32,667 nt of DNA, from the NCBI GenBank assembly GCA_002633005.1, contig NMRA01001267.1:1-32667 (forward strand), given 5' to 3'. The notes beneath the pieces were generated by a model. The model did not search any database, was not told where the DNA came from, and was given only the letters and a program-made list of their open reading frames with translations. Below are positions 1-9,788 of this stretch, piece by piece. The position numbers and the translations under genes were made by a program. The stretch comes from Phoronis australis (taxonomy: Eukaryota > Phoronida > Phoronidae). Numbering within the stretch: position 1 is the first letter of the stretch; every line of letters starts with the position of its first letter.

Positions 1-62
1 CAGGTCATCTTAGGAAGAAGAAATGAAAAGAGCAGCAAGCCGATTCATTCGAATTAAGGTAG

Positions 63-1262
63 CTTGGTCTGCCTGCGTCATTCAGCAACGTCGGGCTGTG
101 CTGCAAGCCGCCAAAACTTGTCCTCCCAGTCTCATCTGTGGTGGAAGAATATAAAGTTTCACAAGTGCGAGCCAATATCACTGTGCGGACTACATCTGAC
201 CTGGCCATCAGTGGATGCAGCAGCCAGTCACGCACCGGCAGAAAATGGTCCACCACATCGACGACCAGCGAAGCAGAAAGTCGGCTGAGCCACAAGCAAT
301 TAATAGGAACAGCTTGCCAGAGTAGGCAAGAACTGCGCTACAAGACCGAGAAGCCAGCAAGGAAAATTTTTAAAGACCCAGACAAAGATAGAATAATCAG
401 GGAAGTTAGATTGTCAGAGAACAAAGAAAGGTATGCCCGAGTGTGGGAACAACAACGCAAGCTATAATACTACACCGAGCAGTCCAGATGGGTCAGCAGG
501 TGGCGTGGACAAAGTGGGACAAAGACTTGAAAAGGGAAATAAAGTGGGCGGATTTGTGGAAGATGTCTCATTTGAAAGCAAATTCCTCGTCAAATCTCTT
601 TATGATTTACTGCCTACTCCCAGCAACCTTGCTACTTGGGGTCTTACTGACGACCCAACTTGTATTCAATATGGACGCAGGTGTACTTTAGAGCACATCC
701 TATCATCTTGCAGCGCGTCTTTGGGATCAGGAAGGTACATCTACCGACACAACAAGGTACTGAAAGTCTTCGCAAGGGTGTTGGTTGATGTAGTCAAGAG
801 CAAACCAAAGTCGAGAAGCCACCTGATCGCGGAATTCATCAGTTTTAGAAGAAGTGGCGATGAGGCAAGGCATCCTGCACACAGCCAACGACTGGAAAGT
901 GTGGGTTGATCTTGCCGGTCACCGTCATTCTTCCCACAGCACGTTGTCCAGACTACCCAGCGCCCTGATTTGTTCATTTATTCGGACAGTTCTCGCCAGG
1001 TCATCCTGATCGAACTCAGAGTAGGGTCCCGGTGGAAGAAGCACATGAGCGGAAGAACCTGACGTATGCAGACCTGGAGAATGACTGCCACGTAAACGGC
1101 TGGAGGTGTTGGAGTTTTTCTGTGGAGGTTGGCTGCCGGGGTTTTCCGGCCAGTTCAGTCACTGCTGTGGCTAAGTCTCTAGGTGTCTCTGTGACAGGAA
1201 AGAAGGCTCTTTTACGCGATGTGGCCACCGAAACCGAACAGCATCTTGTTGGGTTTGGATGA
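63..1262 (+). pseudogene. RLE-type non-LTR retroelement, C-terminal ORF remnant
   Basis: Broken C-terminal end of a LINE-like polyprotein. Coding runs in one frame from about 63 (with VVEEYKV near 138) to a stop at 465, shifts frame near 450-550 (KWADLWKM), shifts again for VKSLYDLLPTPSNLATWG through GRYIYRHNKVLKV to about 925, again near 925 (FPQHVVQTTQRPDLFIY), and again near 1030 (VEEAHERKNLTYADLEND to VEVGCRGFPAS), ending at TGA 1260-1262. DPTCIQYGRRCTLEHILSSC fits the C-x2-C-x7-H-x4-C knuckle of R2/NeSL-like elements with the second Cys changed to Tyr. RPD followed 14 residues after the Asp by IEL fits the PD-x12-14-D/E signature of a restriction-like endonuclease. The reverse transcriptase itself is missing, as expected for a copy truncated at its 5' end. 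Family placement rests on motif memory; clade is uncertain. Not functional. Confidence 0.8.
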
Positions 1263-1962
1263 ATCACCAACAGTAATACCATCAAAAACTGTCACGCAGA
1301 GTCTGATCAACTCTGTTGTCCCGCCTATTAGATATGGTCTTGGTTTAGAGACGAAGCCATTAACGACATTAGGAGACCAACTGAAGATGACGGTTGAGCA
1401 CAGTTCCATCAAGTAGTTGCAGGCTATGATCTCTGTGCAAATGCCAGAGAAAATCAGTTTGGGTGTTGTTGAGACAGTAGTTCTAGCTATTACCTTTCCA
1501 TTTCATTAGGTCAGATCTACATCAATACAAAGGGCGAGCTGAATAGGCATCATAAAAATTGTCTGGGGCTGAGGGAATCTGACCGGTGATCAGTGTAAGC
1601 GAGAACTTCTCCACATGCAATTGCTGAATTACATGAGCATCAGATGAAAGCAGACAATAAGAGAGCTGGACTATGTAAACATTGGTTTGCTACCGTCAAA
1701 TTGATAACGACACGACTGTATCGGCCTGGCAGATCAGTCAGTCGGGATACTTATTCCACTGCGCGGGTACGTAACGACAACTTTTGGTGTCAAGTGTCCA
1801 GATAATGGGACTTTATTCGGAAAATTTCTTCTTAAAAGCCCTCTCAGAGTCAACTTTTTGTCTCAAATTCAGTTTTGTGGAACATTTATCATTTACAAAA
1901 ACGAACAAGGTGTTGGCGAACTATGCATCTATTAACACTTTCCGTTTACAAGCCCCCCTTTT
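1263..1962. other. Unassigned non-coding stretch
   Basis: Follows the retroelement stop codon. Part of it may be the element's 3' untranslated region, but no poly-A tail or target duplication is visible. Only short ORFs; nothing recognisable. Confidence 0.4.
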
Positions 1963-1990
1963 CCGAATAAACGCCCGGGCGTTTATTTGG
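1963..1990. repeat. 28-nt near-perfect palindrome
   Basis: Perfect 22-nt palindrome at 1966-1987 centred on CCCGGG, extended to 28 nt with one mismatch. Its arm is AATAAACGCCC. A related word, CCGAATACACGCCC, follows at about 2023-2036. The arrangement (AACGCCC next to GGGCGTT) resembles the outer part of the 15359-18914 TIR element, so this may be a fragment of a transposon end. Confidence 0.7.
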
Positions 1991-2481
1991 TGTTACTAGA
2001 ACACCTGAAAATTTTCATTTTCCGAATACACGCCCATGAGCTTATCTACGGAAAATCCCGGTACTATTATATATTTGTACGTCTTTGGTAGCACTGTACA
2101 GTTAGAGTGTAGCCATAGGACATTTTCTAGTCTAGTCCGTAGAATTTAAATACAGGGCGTGTGTCAAATTTGGTGGGTGGTTTGAGCAATTTGTTGAAAA
2201 AAATGCCAGGAAACTGATTTACTTTTCTTTTTGAATGAAAAAAGCCAAGTTTTTTAGCCGTGACCCACTTTCCATGCAAAATGGTGGCTCAGTCGTTTGT
2301 TTTCAACCGCTATCGCCTTGAGAAAACGGGTGCGATTTCAGGTGGCTGTCAGACGGATCGGAATTGCCAAAAAAGTAGCTAGTAAGGGGCGTACCATGAC
2401 CACATTTTTAGAATCTAGAGAGAACAAGCATTCTGAATCTGTAGTCAGATTTTTTCCTAGCACTTGCAGGGAAGTAGTAAA
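1991..2481. other. Unassigned non-coding stretch
   Basis: Contains the second ACACGCCC word just after the palindrome, then AT-rich sequence with poly-A and poly-T runs. No gene or repeat recognised. Confidence 0.4.
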
Positions 2482-2703
2482 CAGTGGCAGATCTACGTTT
2501 TCAGTAAGGAGGGGGGTTAGGATTTGAGCGCATCCGAGGCGCGTAGCGCCGAGCGGAAGGAAGGTCGGGAGGGGGTTTCCCTCCTCCCGTGTAAGATTTT
2601 TGTGGTTTTTAGAAACTGATTTCGTTTTTCTGACGAAAATTTTTCAACTTTTATTTTTGATCCTGTCCCGAGGGGGGTTGAACCCCCTGTAGATCTGCCT
2701 CTG
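2482..2703. mobile_element. MITE with CAGWGGCAGATCTAC terminal inverted repeats
   Basis: The left end reads CAGTGGCAGATCTAC; the reverse complement of the right end reads CAGAGGCAGATCTAC (14 of 15). Both are followed inward by G-rich runs (2508-2517 and the complement of 2671-2686). A 5-bp direct repeat GTAAA abuts both ends (2477-2481 and 2704-2708), consistent with a target-site duplication. No coding capacity in 222 bp, so it is non-autonomous. The interior contains a GC-rich inverted segment at about 2535-2600. The same terminal family recurs at 16746-16902. The superfamily is not decided by the sequence. Confidence 0.75.
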
Positions 2704-5124
2704 GTAAATTTGGGGAGAAAATTGTCAAATTTGGGGTTTTTGGTCCTATTTGTGTGTGCCGGTATTTTGCCCGATAGCCGATTAAAAAGCTGTAGCAGAA
2801 TTAAGTTTCAGTAATCATGAGTAGTGCTTTTGAGTTGGCAACGCCAAAAAACTGGGTTTTTTTTCTTACTTTCGATAAGGACGTGAGGTAAGGACTCGTC
2901 TCCACTTGGCTGTGTGTCGGCAGCCAAAACCCTGTAATACTAGAACTGTAGTGCAAAGAGATAAATATAACTAGAGTTGAAGTCACGTGGTTTTCGTTGA
3001 GCGGAGTGGTCCGCCATCTTGCTGATGAACCATGTTAGTGGAGATGCGTGTGTACTGTGCAGTATCTAGGAACCAATGTTGGTAGCAACTCAAGATTTTA
3101 AGTAAAAACTCATAGCTTTTTTGTTAGTATCATCAAGTGCAAACTAGGATTTTTTGAAAATCATCCAAGAAAATCATTGCATGCTTGAGCACAGAATAAA
3201 AGGGTCATTAGTTATAGCAGAAAATATAAAAAATAAAAAAAATAAAGTTTGATTTCTAGTATAAAGATTAGACCTAGAATCAATGATATAATTCAAGTTT
3301 TTTTGTCTTTCGAGGTTTAAAAATTGAAACTGAAATAAAAGGATTTTGTGGGTGAGAATCCCATCGCAGAAACAACATTGTTCAACTTAATTTGGTCCCT
3401 CTGAGAAAACCCACTTAAGTCGATGTTTCATGGTCTTTTACTTGACTTTCCTTTTACTTGTCTTTAAGGGTTTAGTGACCAAGATATCTGTTGTTTTCTA
3501 GCAACGAAGAAACACAAAAAGTGACTACAAGATTAATAGTTGTGTATTTTTACAAATTGGACACCAATTCGAAGATTTATTAAAGTAGCCAGGTTACTGA
3601 GAATAGAACAGGATCCAAGGAAGGGATAGCTCAGGAATGATACACCCCCCAATGTTGTAATGAGACGTAGATGGGTTGTTTCGGTAGATTTCAAGAGATG
3701 GGAAAAATGTTCTGTAGCCTGGAGAGCTTTTAAAATCTGCAACTGTCTTACTCGAGGAAAACCATTATTTTTGTATTCTGTCCTGTTTATGGTCTTCTGA
3801 TACTTACATAGTATTAATGCTTGGGTATGTAGGACAGGGCAGGTAGAGTTTACGACCATTGAGTTTTGTCATTTTATTTATTTTGTGGCGGGGTGTTGTC
3901 AGTATAAATGTACTAGTAACATATTTGTGTGCCAGTAAATGTCGGATTCAGCTGAATTGAGTTGGTTGAAATCTGACTTCTTGGAAGTGGAGTGCATGTA
4001 TGGTACCAGTAAGGTACAGTAACTTTGTACCAGCTAGACATTTCCCTTTTACTGTCACGGTGTGATTTTACTGGTGATATTTTGAAATAAATATATTTTG
4101 AAATAAACCAAAACTTTATTGTTTGAAATAGTTACAGTATCTCATTGTGTTGTTTCTGTTTGAACATTTTTCTTGTCCTTCTCGTTCTGGATGGCCAATA
4201 ATATGGAAGTGTGCTTGTTATTGACAGAAAAAAAACGGCGATTCCCCACATCATGGTCGTATAATAGGGGTACACTGAGTGGCGTAAAAATTAATATTGG
4301 TAAAAATTAATAATGCGAACGCCTTTTTAAAACTCTAGTTCCGCGGCGTGTCAAGTTGTTTTACAGCAGAGTCTATAATCCAACATTTTGAACTGTGTGA
4401 CCATGTCGTTTCAAACTGTACAAATTACCAGTTCGCCTCGCTAAGATGAATTAGATACTAGGACAAATAATACCACGAAGTGGTTATCTCGTCCTGGTAA
4501 TACTAGATTGTTAAAGAAAAGTAGCGTATCACTGAAATAATTTTCCTTAAGACACCTCAGCACCCTTAGGGCTACATGCGTTTTATTTTTTGAAAAAACG
4601 TCTGAAAATTAATGTACAGTAATTATTATTCCTTGGTATAACGTGAAGTAGGCAATTCCAATCACCTTTCGGGAAATTGCGTCTGCGCAAATGCATACGT
4701 CGACCTCCGTCTTCGGCCGCTCAAGCAGTGGTGTTCACAGGCACACGCGTGTAACCGATGTATACAATGTGTGTGCCTTACCAACCAGTACAGGGTGTTT
4801 TTGGTGTCGTGCATTCTTCTTTTTTCATTGAAATAACACATCAGTTATTAAAACTCTATCGTTTTGCAAAATTTTGCTGCCACCTTTTATTCAAACTGAC
4901 TTATGCCCTCAATTCCGAATACACACATATACAGTTCCATTGGTTATTTGTTGCATACAATGACACGACTTTACATGCACGCATATTGTTCATCGATTTT
5001 CATGGGTTTCTATTAATTTTTTTCTACTTTGTGTTNTTGATTCCCGAAGTATTATCCAAGAAAAAAAGGCAAAAACCAAAAAAAAAAAACAAAAAAAACA
5101 GAGAAAGTGTCAAACAGGAAAAAC
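2704..5124. other. Unassigned AT-rich non-coding stretch
   Basis: No ORF with recognisable content. Small landmarks: a CACGTG at 2984-2989 and CCGCCATCTTG at 3011-3021 (a YY1-like word often found near animal promoters, here without a visible gene); two copies of TATTTTGAAATAAA at about 4078-4107, each with a possible poly-A signal; an ambiguous base at 5036; and an A-rich run at about 5058-5100. Confidence 0.4.
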
Positions 5125-5200
5125 TGCAACTACCACAAACTCGAACTCACGACTTGGCGGATAATGCGCACGTGCTTAACCAGTGCACCACCACGACTTA
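5125..5200 (-). repeat. tRNA-derived fragment (SINE-like)
   Basis: On the minus strand an A-box-like word (TGGTTAAGCAC, complement of 5172-5182) is followed by a B-box-like word (GTTCGAGTT, complement of 5138-5146) at tRNA-like spacing. Both boxes depart from consensus in the last base, and no acceptor stem can be formed, so this is a decayed SINE head or tRNA pseudogene rather than a tRNA gene. Confidence 0.5.
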
Positions 5201-6352
5201 ACTCCTAATTTGTTTCTAAGAGACCTACTTGTTTATGGTTCACAGCGTTTGCGCGCGAAACCTCTGTCTTTTTGTAATGCTTATTACATGTTTTGTATTT
5301 TGTGCAATCAGTTCGTAACAAAATTTGCTGTATTTAAAATAGTGTTCATTGCCCAAAAGACCAAATCCGTTTTTGTGTTGGCAAAAATGACGCGATTGCT
5401 TTGGAAATCGTCTTAAGTTAAGGTTTGACAAAGAGAGAATTGTGAGTTTCTGAGTGATTCACCAAGGCTTCGATTAAAATTGACATCTTACCAGCAGCTT
5501 CTGTTTTTCATCATCACTCAGATTCCATTTTCTTTAAAAATCTGAGCCCCCCCCAAACACTAAAACTGCACACATTTAAATCTTGTTTCAGCCGTATAAT
5601 TTTAAATACCGGGGTTAATTAATAAACTCAACATTTCCCTACGCTCTCGCTGTTTTATTTTTTTGCGGCAGCTAAGGAGGGACTCCTCCCTAAATCCGCC
5701 TATGTTATAAACAACGGGGACTGAAAAATAGGTACTGTACAATTATAGGGACGAAAAAGCTCAGGACCTAGCAGCACTCCGTGAGAATTTCAGCCAGAGC
5801 ATTAGGAATTTTGTCTTTGCAATGGCTTATATGACCGTTTAAGCAATGCGTGGGTCACAGGTTTACATTGCTTTATGTTACCAATATTCTACAACCTCGT
5901 TAGTATTTAAAATTTCAAATTTTATTCTGAAAAATCCCCGGCTTCCATAAGGCCACCGTGCTTTTGTTTACATAGCGTTCATCATCAATATGGCTTGCGA
6001 GTATAGTCGAGTCGTCTCTCTCTATATATAGCTCATTGCTGTAGTGTAGGCCTACCTCCTTTTCTTGAGTCGCTGCCTATTTTGAGGCTATGAAAGTACC
6101 CGAGATTTTCCGAATGACTACGGGAATACCCGAGATGTTCCGGACGGTTCCCGAATTTAACGCGAGCTCATTGCCATCTTTCACTTAAGGTTATAAGTAG
6201 GTCAAGGCGGTTTGTTGTTTTCTGTGCGATTTTCAAATCTTTTGAATTATTCTCTGACACTTAAGTCCTACCACTGGATTGTAATTCAACAATAGCGTGC
6301 CCATTTGTATTCTGGCTCGTTAAGAAGTAGAATACAAGACATTTAACGTAGA
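5201..6352. other. Region upstream of the calpain start
   Basis: Expected to hold the calpain 5' untranslated sequence and promoter, if this ATG exon is also the first exon. An in-frame TAA at 6344-6346 closes the frame just upstream of the ATG. At about 5670-5704 a pair of short GGAGG/CCTCC arms followed by TAAATCCGCC looks like one end of a MITE related to 2482-2703; its partner end was not found. Confidence 0.35.
6023..6031 (+). promoter_or_regulatory. Possible TATA box upstream of calpain
   Basis: TATATATAG lies about 320 bp before the calpain ATG, just after a CT-rich run (GTCGTCTCTCTC). Position and sequence would suit a core promoter with initiation near 6055, but TATA-like words are common in AT-rich DNA and nothing else supports it. 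Confidence 0.2.
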
Positions 6353-6562
6353 ATGCATCGGGGTAACGTCGAACGAAGTCCACCACGAAACTTATTGTCG
6401 TCTGCCCGGGATTCGGGAAGTCCACGGAGTGACTTTGACGGAATAAGAACGTCTTGCCTGAGGAAAGGTGTCTTGTATGAAGACCCGGAGTTCCCTGCAA
6501 CAGATACTTCTGTTTACTTCAGCAGACATCCACCATTTGCCTTAGAGTGGAAAAGACCTAGA
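6353..6562 (+). CDS. CAPN: Calpain exon 1 (N-terminal leader)
   Basis: Seventy codons from the first ATG after an in-frame TAA (6344). The first 40 or so residues are rich in Ser, Arg and Pro and probably disordered. From residue about 40 the sequence becomes family-typical: CLRKGVLYEDPEFPATDTSV, then HPPFALEWKRPR. The donor is AGA|GTAAGT, phase 0, and the next exon resumes exactly with EIAQ, giving the expected WKRPxEI. An alternative 5' non-coding exon further upstream cannot be excluded. Confidence 0.88.
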
Positions 6563-6631
6563 GTAAGTTAAGTCTGGTGCTAGACAGCTAGTGACCACCT
6601 CCACTTACCTGTCCTAGACCTAGGCAATGAC

Positions 6632-6663
6632 CATCGCCTCTGTTGGCCCGACCAGAGGCGATG
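6632..6663. repeat. Hairpin with 11-bp perfect stem
   Basis: CATCGCCTCTG (6632-6642) and its exact reverse complement (6653-6663) are separated by 10 nt. The outer arm CATCGCC is shared with the second hairpin at 6928-6962. Confidence 0.75.
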
Positions 6664-6664
6664 C

Positions 6665-6780
6665 AGCTCCTATAGGCGCTCCATATTCCAGAAGCTTTTT
6701 GGGGAATTATGCCTCGCACTGGCTAAAGCATGAAAGTCACGTTGTTATAAATACCTTTTGCGCATAGAGGGACACCTTAG
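6665..6780 (+). repeat. Diverged direct repeat, copy 1
   Basis: About 100 bp resemble 7667-7772 in the same orientation: shared words include CTTTTTGG, TATGCCTC/TTTGCCTC, CATGAAAGTC/CATCAAAGTC and AATACCTTTTGSGCATAGA. Estimated identity about 70-75% by eye. A dispersed repeat family with no coding content. Confidence 0.65.
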
Positions 6781-6927
6781 GAGGTTGTTGGTGTGTTTAA
6801 TTCCTTCCAACTCAAACAAATACTTCCGTTATTGAAATTTTTGTTCGAGCAGTCACTCGTTCAGTTCCCAATTGCCTACTACTTGCCTAGCTTGACTGGT
6901 TAGAGTCAGAGACGGTGGAGGCAACTA

Positions 6928-6962
6928 CATCGCCCCGGATGCCGCAGGCATACAGGGCGATG
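6928..6962. repeat. 35-nt hairpin
   Basis: Outer stem CATCGCCC / GGGCGATG, inner stem GATGCC / GGCATA-like around a GCA loop. Same outer arm as the hairpin about 300 bp upstream; the two could be ends of one small palindromic element. Confidence 0.65.
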
Positions 6963-7238
6963 GTACATCCTCATAAAAAATTACTCATTTCAAAATACAG
7001 CAAAAACATCAAATGGACCTAGCCAGCCAGCTAGCTATATGAAGACTGTCGTCAAAGTATACAGCTTTGTACCAAGGCTAAAATGAACCATAGGAGCCTA
7101 TAGGAACATGGAATTAACACATACCATGACTCTGGATACAAATTAGTCAACATAACTTGAACCTTGAAAATCTGTTTCTCTTAGCGGGTGTGCATGTTGG
7201 CGAATAAAAAGTCCAAGGGACACAAATCTTACAAATTT

Positions 7239-7359
7239 CACGTGACACTTTCCCACGCTATTTTGCAAGTGTCACGTGCCAGCATCATGCTCTTTGCTCA
7301 GTTTCACACTAGCCTAGCTCACGTGACTCAGTAGAAATACTTTGTAGTTATTGCACGTG
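7239..7359. promoter_or_regulatory. Cluster of four CACGTG E-boxes in intron 1
   Basis: CACGTG at 7239-7244, 7273-7278, 7320-7325 and 7354-7359. The first two lie in a perfect inverted repeat CACGTGACACT / AGTGTCACGTG. Contexts TTCACGTGAC and CTCACGTGACTC resemble binding sites of TFE/MITF/USF-type bHLH factors. It is located 0.7 kb after exon 1, a usual place for an intronic enhancer. Function is inference. Confidence 0.35.
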
Positions 7360-7666
7360 TGGTGAAAAAGTTAACAATGACCAAAAAGTGGAGTTGGAAT
7401 TCTTCGCCAAAGTTACCTTAATTGCCGTAGCTATACTTCATTGCAGATATGTGTAGAAGTAAAACGGATCACTGAAGAAAGTAAGCATTTTTTAAGTCAT
7501 AGTTTTAAGTGTAGAATGTATTTTTGATGAGGTGAAACGCAATCGGTGAGCGTATTTCACCTTCTGCCCGTTTAGAATATACGCGACGAAATTCGTACAG
7601 AAAGTGATGGGAAGTATTGTAGTCCCTAACCGGCCAACCGAGGGGCTATGTGTTGCCTAGAGATAG

Positions 7667-7772
7667 TGAAGCTGCGCTTCATATGCTGGAAACTTTTTGG
7701 CGAATTTTGCCTCAAACCAATTAAAACATCAAAGTCGTATTGTTATGAATACCTTTTGGGCATAGAAGGGCA
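7667..7772 (+). repeat. Diverged direct repeat, copy 2
   Basis: Partner of 6665-6780, about 1 kb downstream in the same orientation. The ORF that crosses it (7648-7848) is therefore probably just repeat sequence. Confidence 0.6.
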
Positions 7773-9127
7773 ATACACTTCTTCATTCATCAACGAGATT
7801 GTTGAGAAAAAACATTTTTCCAGGTCCGATATTAGTTCACCAGTGTAGCGCATTTAGTGATTGGCTTACCTTGACTCCTGGGGTGATGGAGGTCGATCTT
7901 TTTGTAATTAAAATTTAGATGGTGCAAACTAGCGTAGTGATGCAATCACAAGCTGAAAGGATTTAGACTCCCAACAGCTTCCAAAGGTGTCCAGCCACAC
8001 ACATGGCTTGTTAAGTTACTTCGGATACAGTGACGCGACTTTCATAGTTTGTCCAGAAATTCTTTAACATATAGAATTGTTTGGAATGTGCCACTGTCTA
8101 GGTAGCTGTATGAAAAGTGGTGTCAAAATATAGCTAGGAGTTGGTGGATGTAAATTTAATATAGACCTCGAAACTTCACACTGCCTGGGGAAATTCTGTT
8201 TGTCACCTCACATAAAACTTATGATATTAACATGTAGAGCTAAGGACCGGATGGTGTGCAAAAATAATTTGTAAATCATGCAACACCTACCTTGTGGGTT
8301 GAAACCATTTTAAGCGAAAAATAATTTTGTAATAGAACGATCTGTTGTCAACTTGAAAATATGTACCATTTTCTAATTTTTGCGACATCTTTCAGGAGAC
8401 AATTACACTTCACCGAAGCAAATTTTGGTCAGAAATTTGATTTGCTAAAATCCTTAATACTCATAACAAAGTGAAACCAATTCTGATAATTTGTTATGAA
8501 ATGTAGACAACCTTGTGGAAGAACAGTTTATATAAGAATCGGTGAAAAAAGAAATTAGTCAATAAGGGACGCTCAATTTCTTGGCACTCAAAGCTCCAGA
8601 TTTAGTAGCAGAATAACAGTACAACTGTAATTTCGTTAGCTTCTGTAACCTAGCACTCAAGTAGGAATGTAGTTTTTAATGACATTAATTTTGTGTCAGG
8701 CTTTACTTGGCATTTTTTTTACTTTTTTACTCCTATTCTTCCAAACCACAATTTTGTACCAAATCAAGTCTATTGCTAGCCAGCTAGCCTGTCCATATAC
8801 CCAACATTTGAAAATGAAAAAGTGGCCATACTGCAGGAACCAAATGTTTGCTTCAACACCCAAAAATACACCGATGGCGTTATGTCATCTTTTTTGTTAT
8901 GCCTGTGAAATTGAATGGGAAAATAGGGGTAAGTCATGTGGAAAATTTTGGTGTGTCAAAAAATTGGGACACATTCTGATGGTGTGGCAGGACATGGGAC
9001 ATACTTTCAAAATGTGGGACAGTTCTGCCAAAAGCAGAATTTTGGCTAGTATGTGTTGCGTAGACACAAGAAACTTAAGATCTGACTACGAGATTTCGGC
9101 TTGCCACGAATTGCAAGCAAAGCACAT

Positions 9128-9150
9128 GATGGTGATGGTGATGGTGATGA
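9128..9150 (+). repeat. GATGGT microsatellite
   Basis: Three perfect GATGGT units followed by GATGA. Confidence 0.9.
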
Positions 9151-9564
9151 TAACATTTCTTGCGATTGTGGTGGGTCTACAGAACATAACCTCTGTCTAG
9201 CCTGGAAGTGGAGTAAGCATAGCATAAGCATAGCATGCTGTATGATTCAATATTTTCTTTTTGATGCTATACTTAAACATGTTTTAACCACAGGTTTAAG
9301 ACTTGGGTATGAACACGAATGTGTAGTAAAAACTGGAACATTTTTTGCCTAACTGTGACGAACTTGCACATGACTGGGAAACTTTCTCTTTGAAGACTAG
9401 ACTTGGTACACAAACCTGTGCTACCTGGCAAACATGTACTTTTGCTGTTGGTATTTTTATGAGGTATTTTAAACTGCTGAGTACCAGTGTGCAGTCAGGC
9501 GTGTGTATTTTGACCCTCCAGGTATTGTGTCCTTGGTAGGGCGTGGTTGACAAAAGTGGCATTA

Positions 9565-9788
9565 CGAGGGCTTGGAATTTTCCTCTTTTAAGAGGATTTC
9601 CTATTTTTTTTGATTTGATTTCCTCTTAATTGGTTTCTAGATTCCTCTTTTTCTGTCTCTTTTTTATCATTATATCGACTTTATTCATGTATAAACGTTT
9701 ATTTCAGTTAAGTTTTACAACACAAAAAATAACAATACATTACCTGAAATATTTTCCTCTTTTTTGTCATTGGTTATTCCAAGCCCTG
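9565..9788. mobile_element. MITE with CAGGGCTTGGAAT ends and CATTA duplication
   Basis: The left end is CGAGGGCTTGGAAT and the reverse complement of the right end is CAGGGCTTGGAAT, differing by one extra base. Direct repeats CATTA abut both ends exactly (9560-9564, 9789-9793). The interior is T-rich with repeated TTTCCTCTT words and no ORF. A CAGGG start is usual for hAT-like elements, whose duplications are normally 8 bp, so the assignment is open. Confidence 0.75.

Noticed and set aside
3011-3021. YY1-like word as a promoter of another gene
   Set aside because: A single short motif with no following exon that I can recognise.
4758-5201. 147-codon plus-strand ORF
   Set aside because: Crosses the ambiguous base at 5036, a poly-A run giving a Lys-rich tract, and the minus-strand tRNA-like fragment.
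8679-9200. Longest ORF (173 codons, plus strand), with a hydrophobic start
   Set aside because: No recognisable domain, a low-complexity Met-Val run from the GATGGT microsatellite, and intronic position; it looks like open frame by chance.
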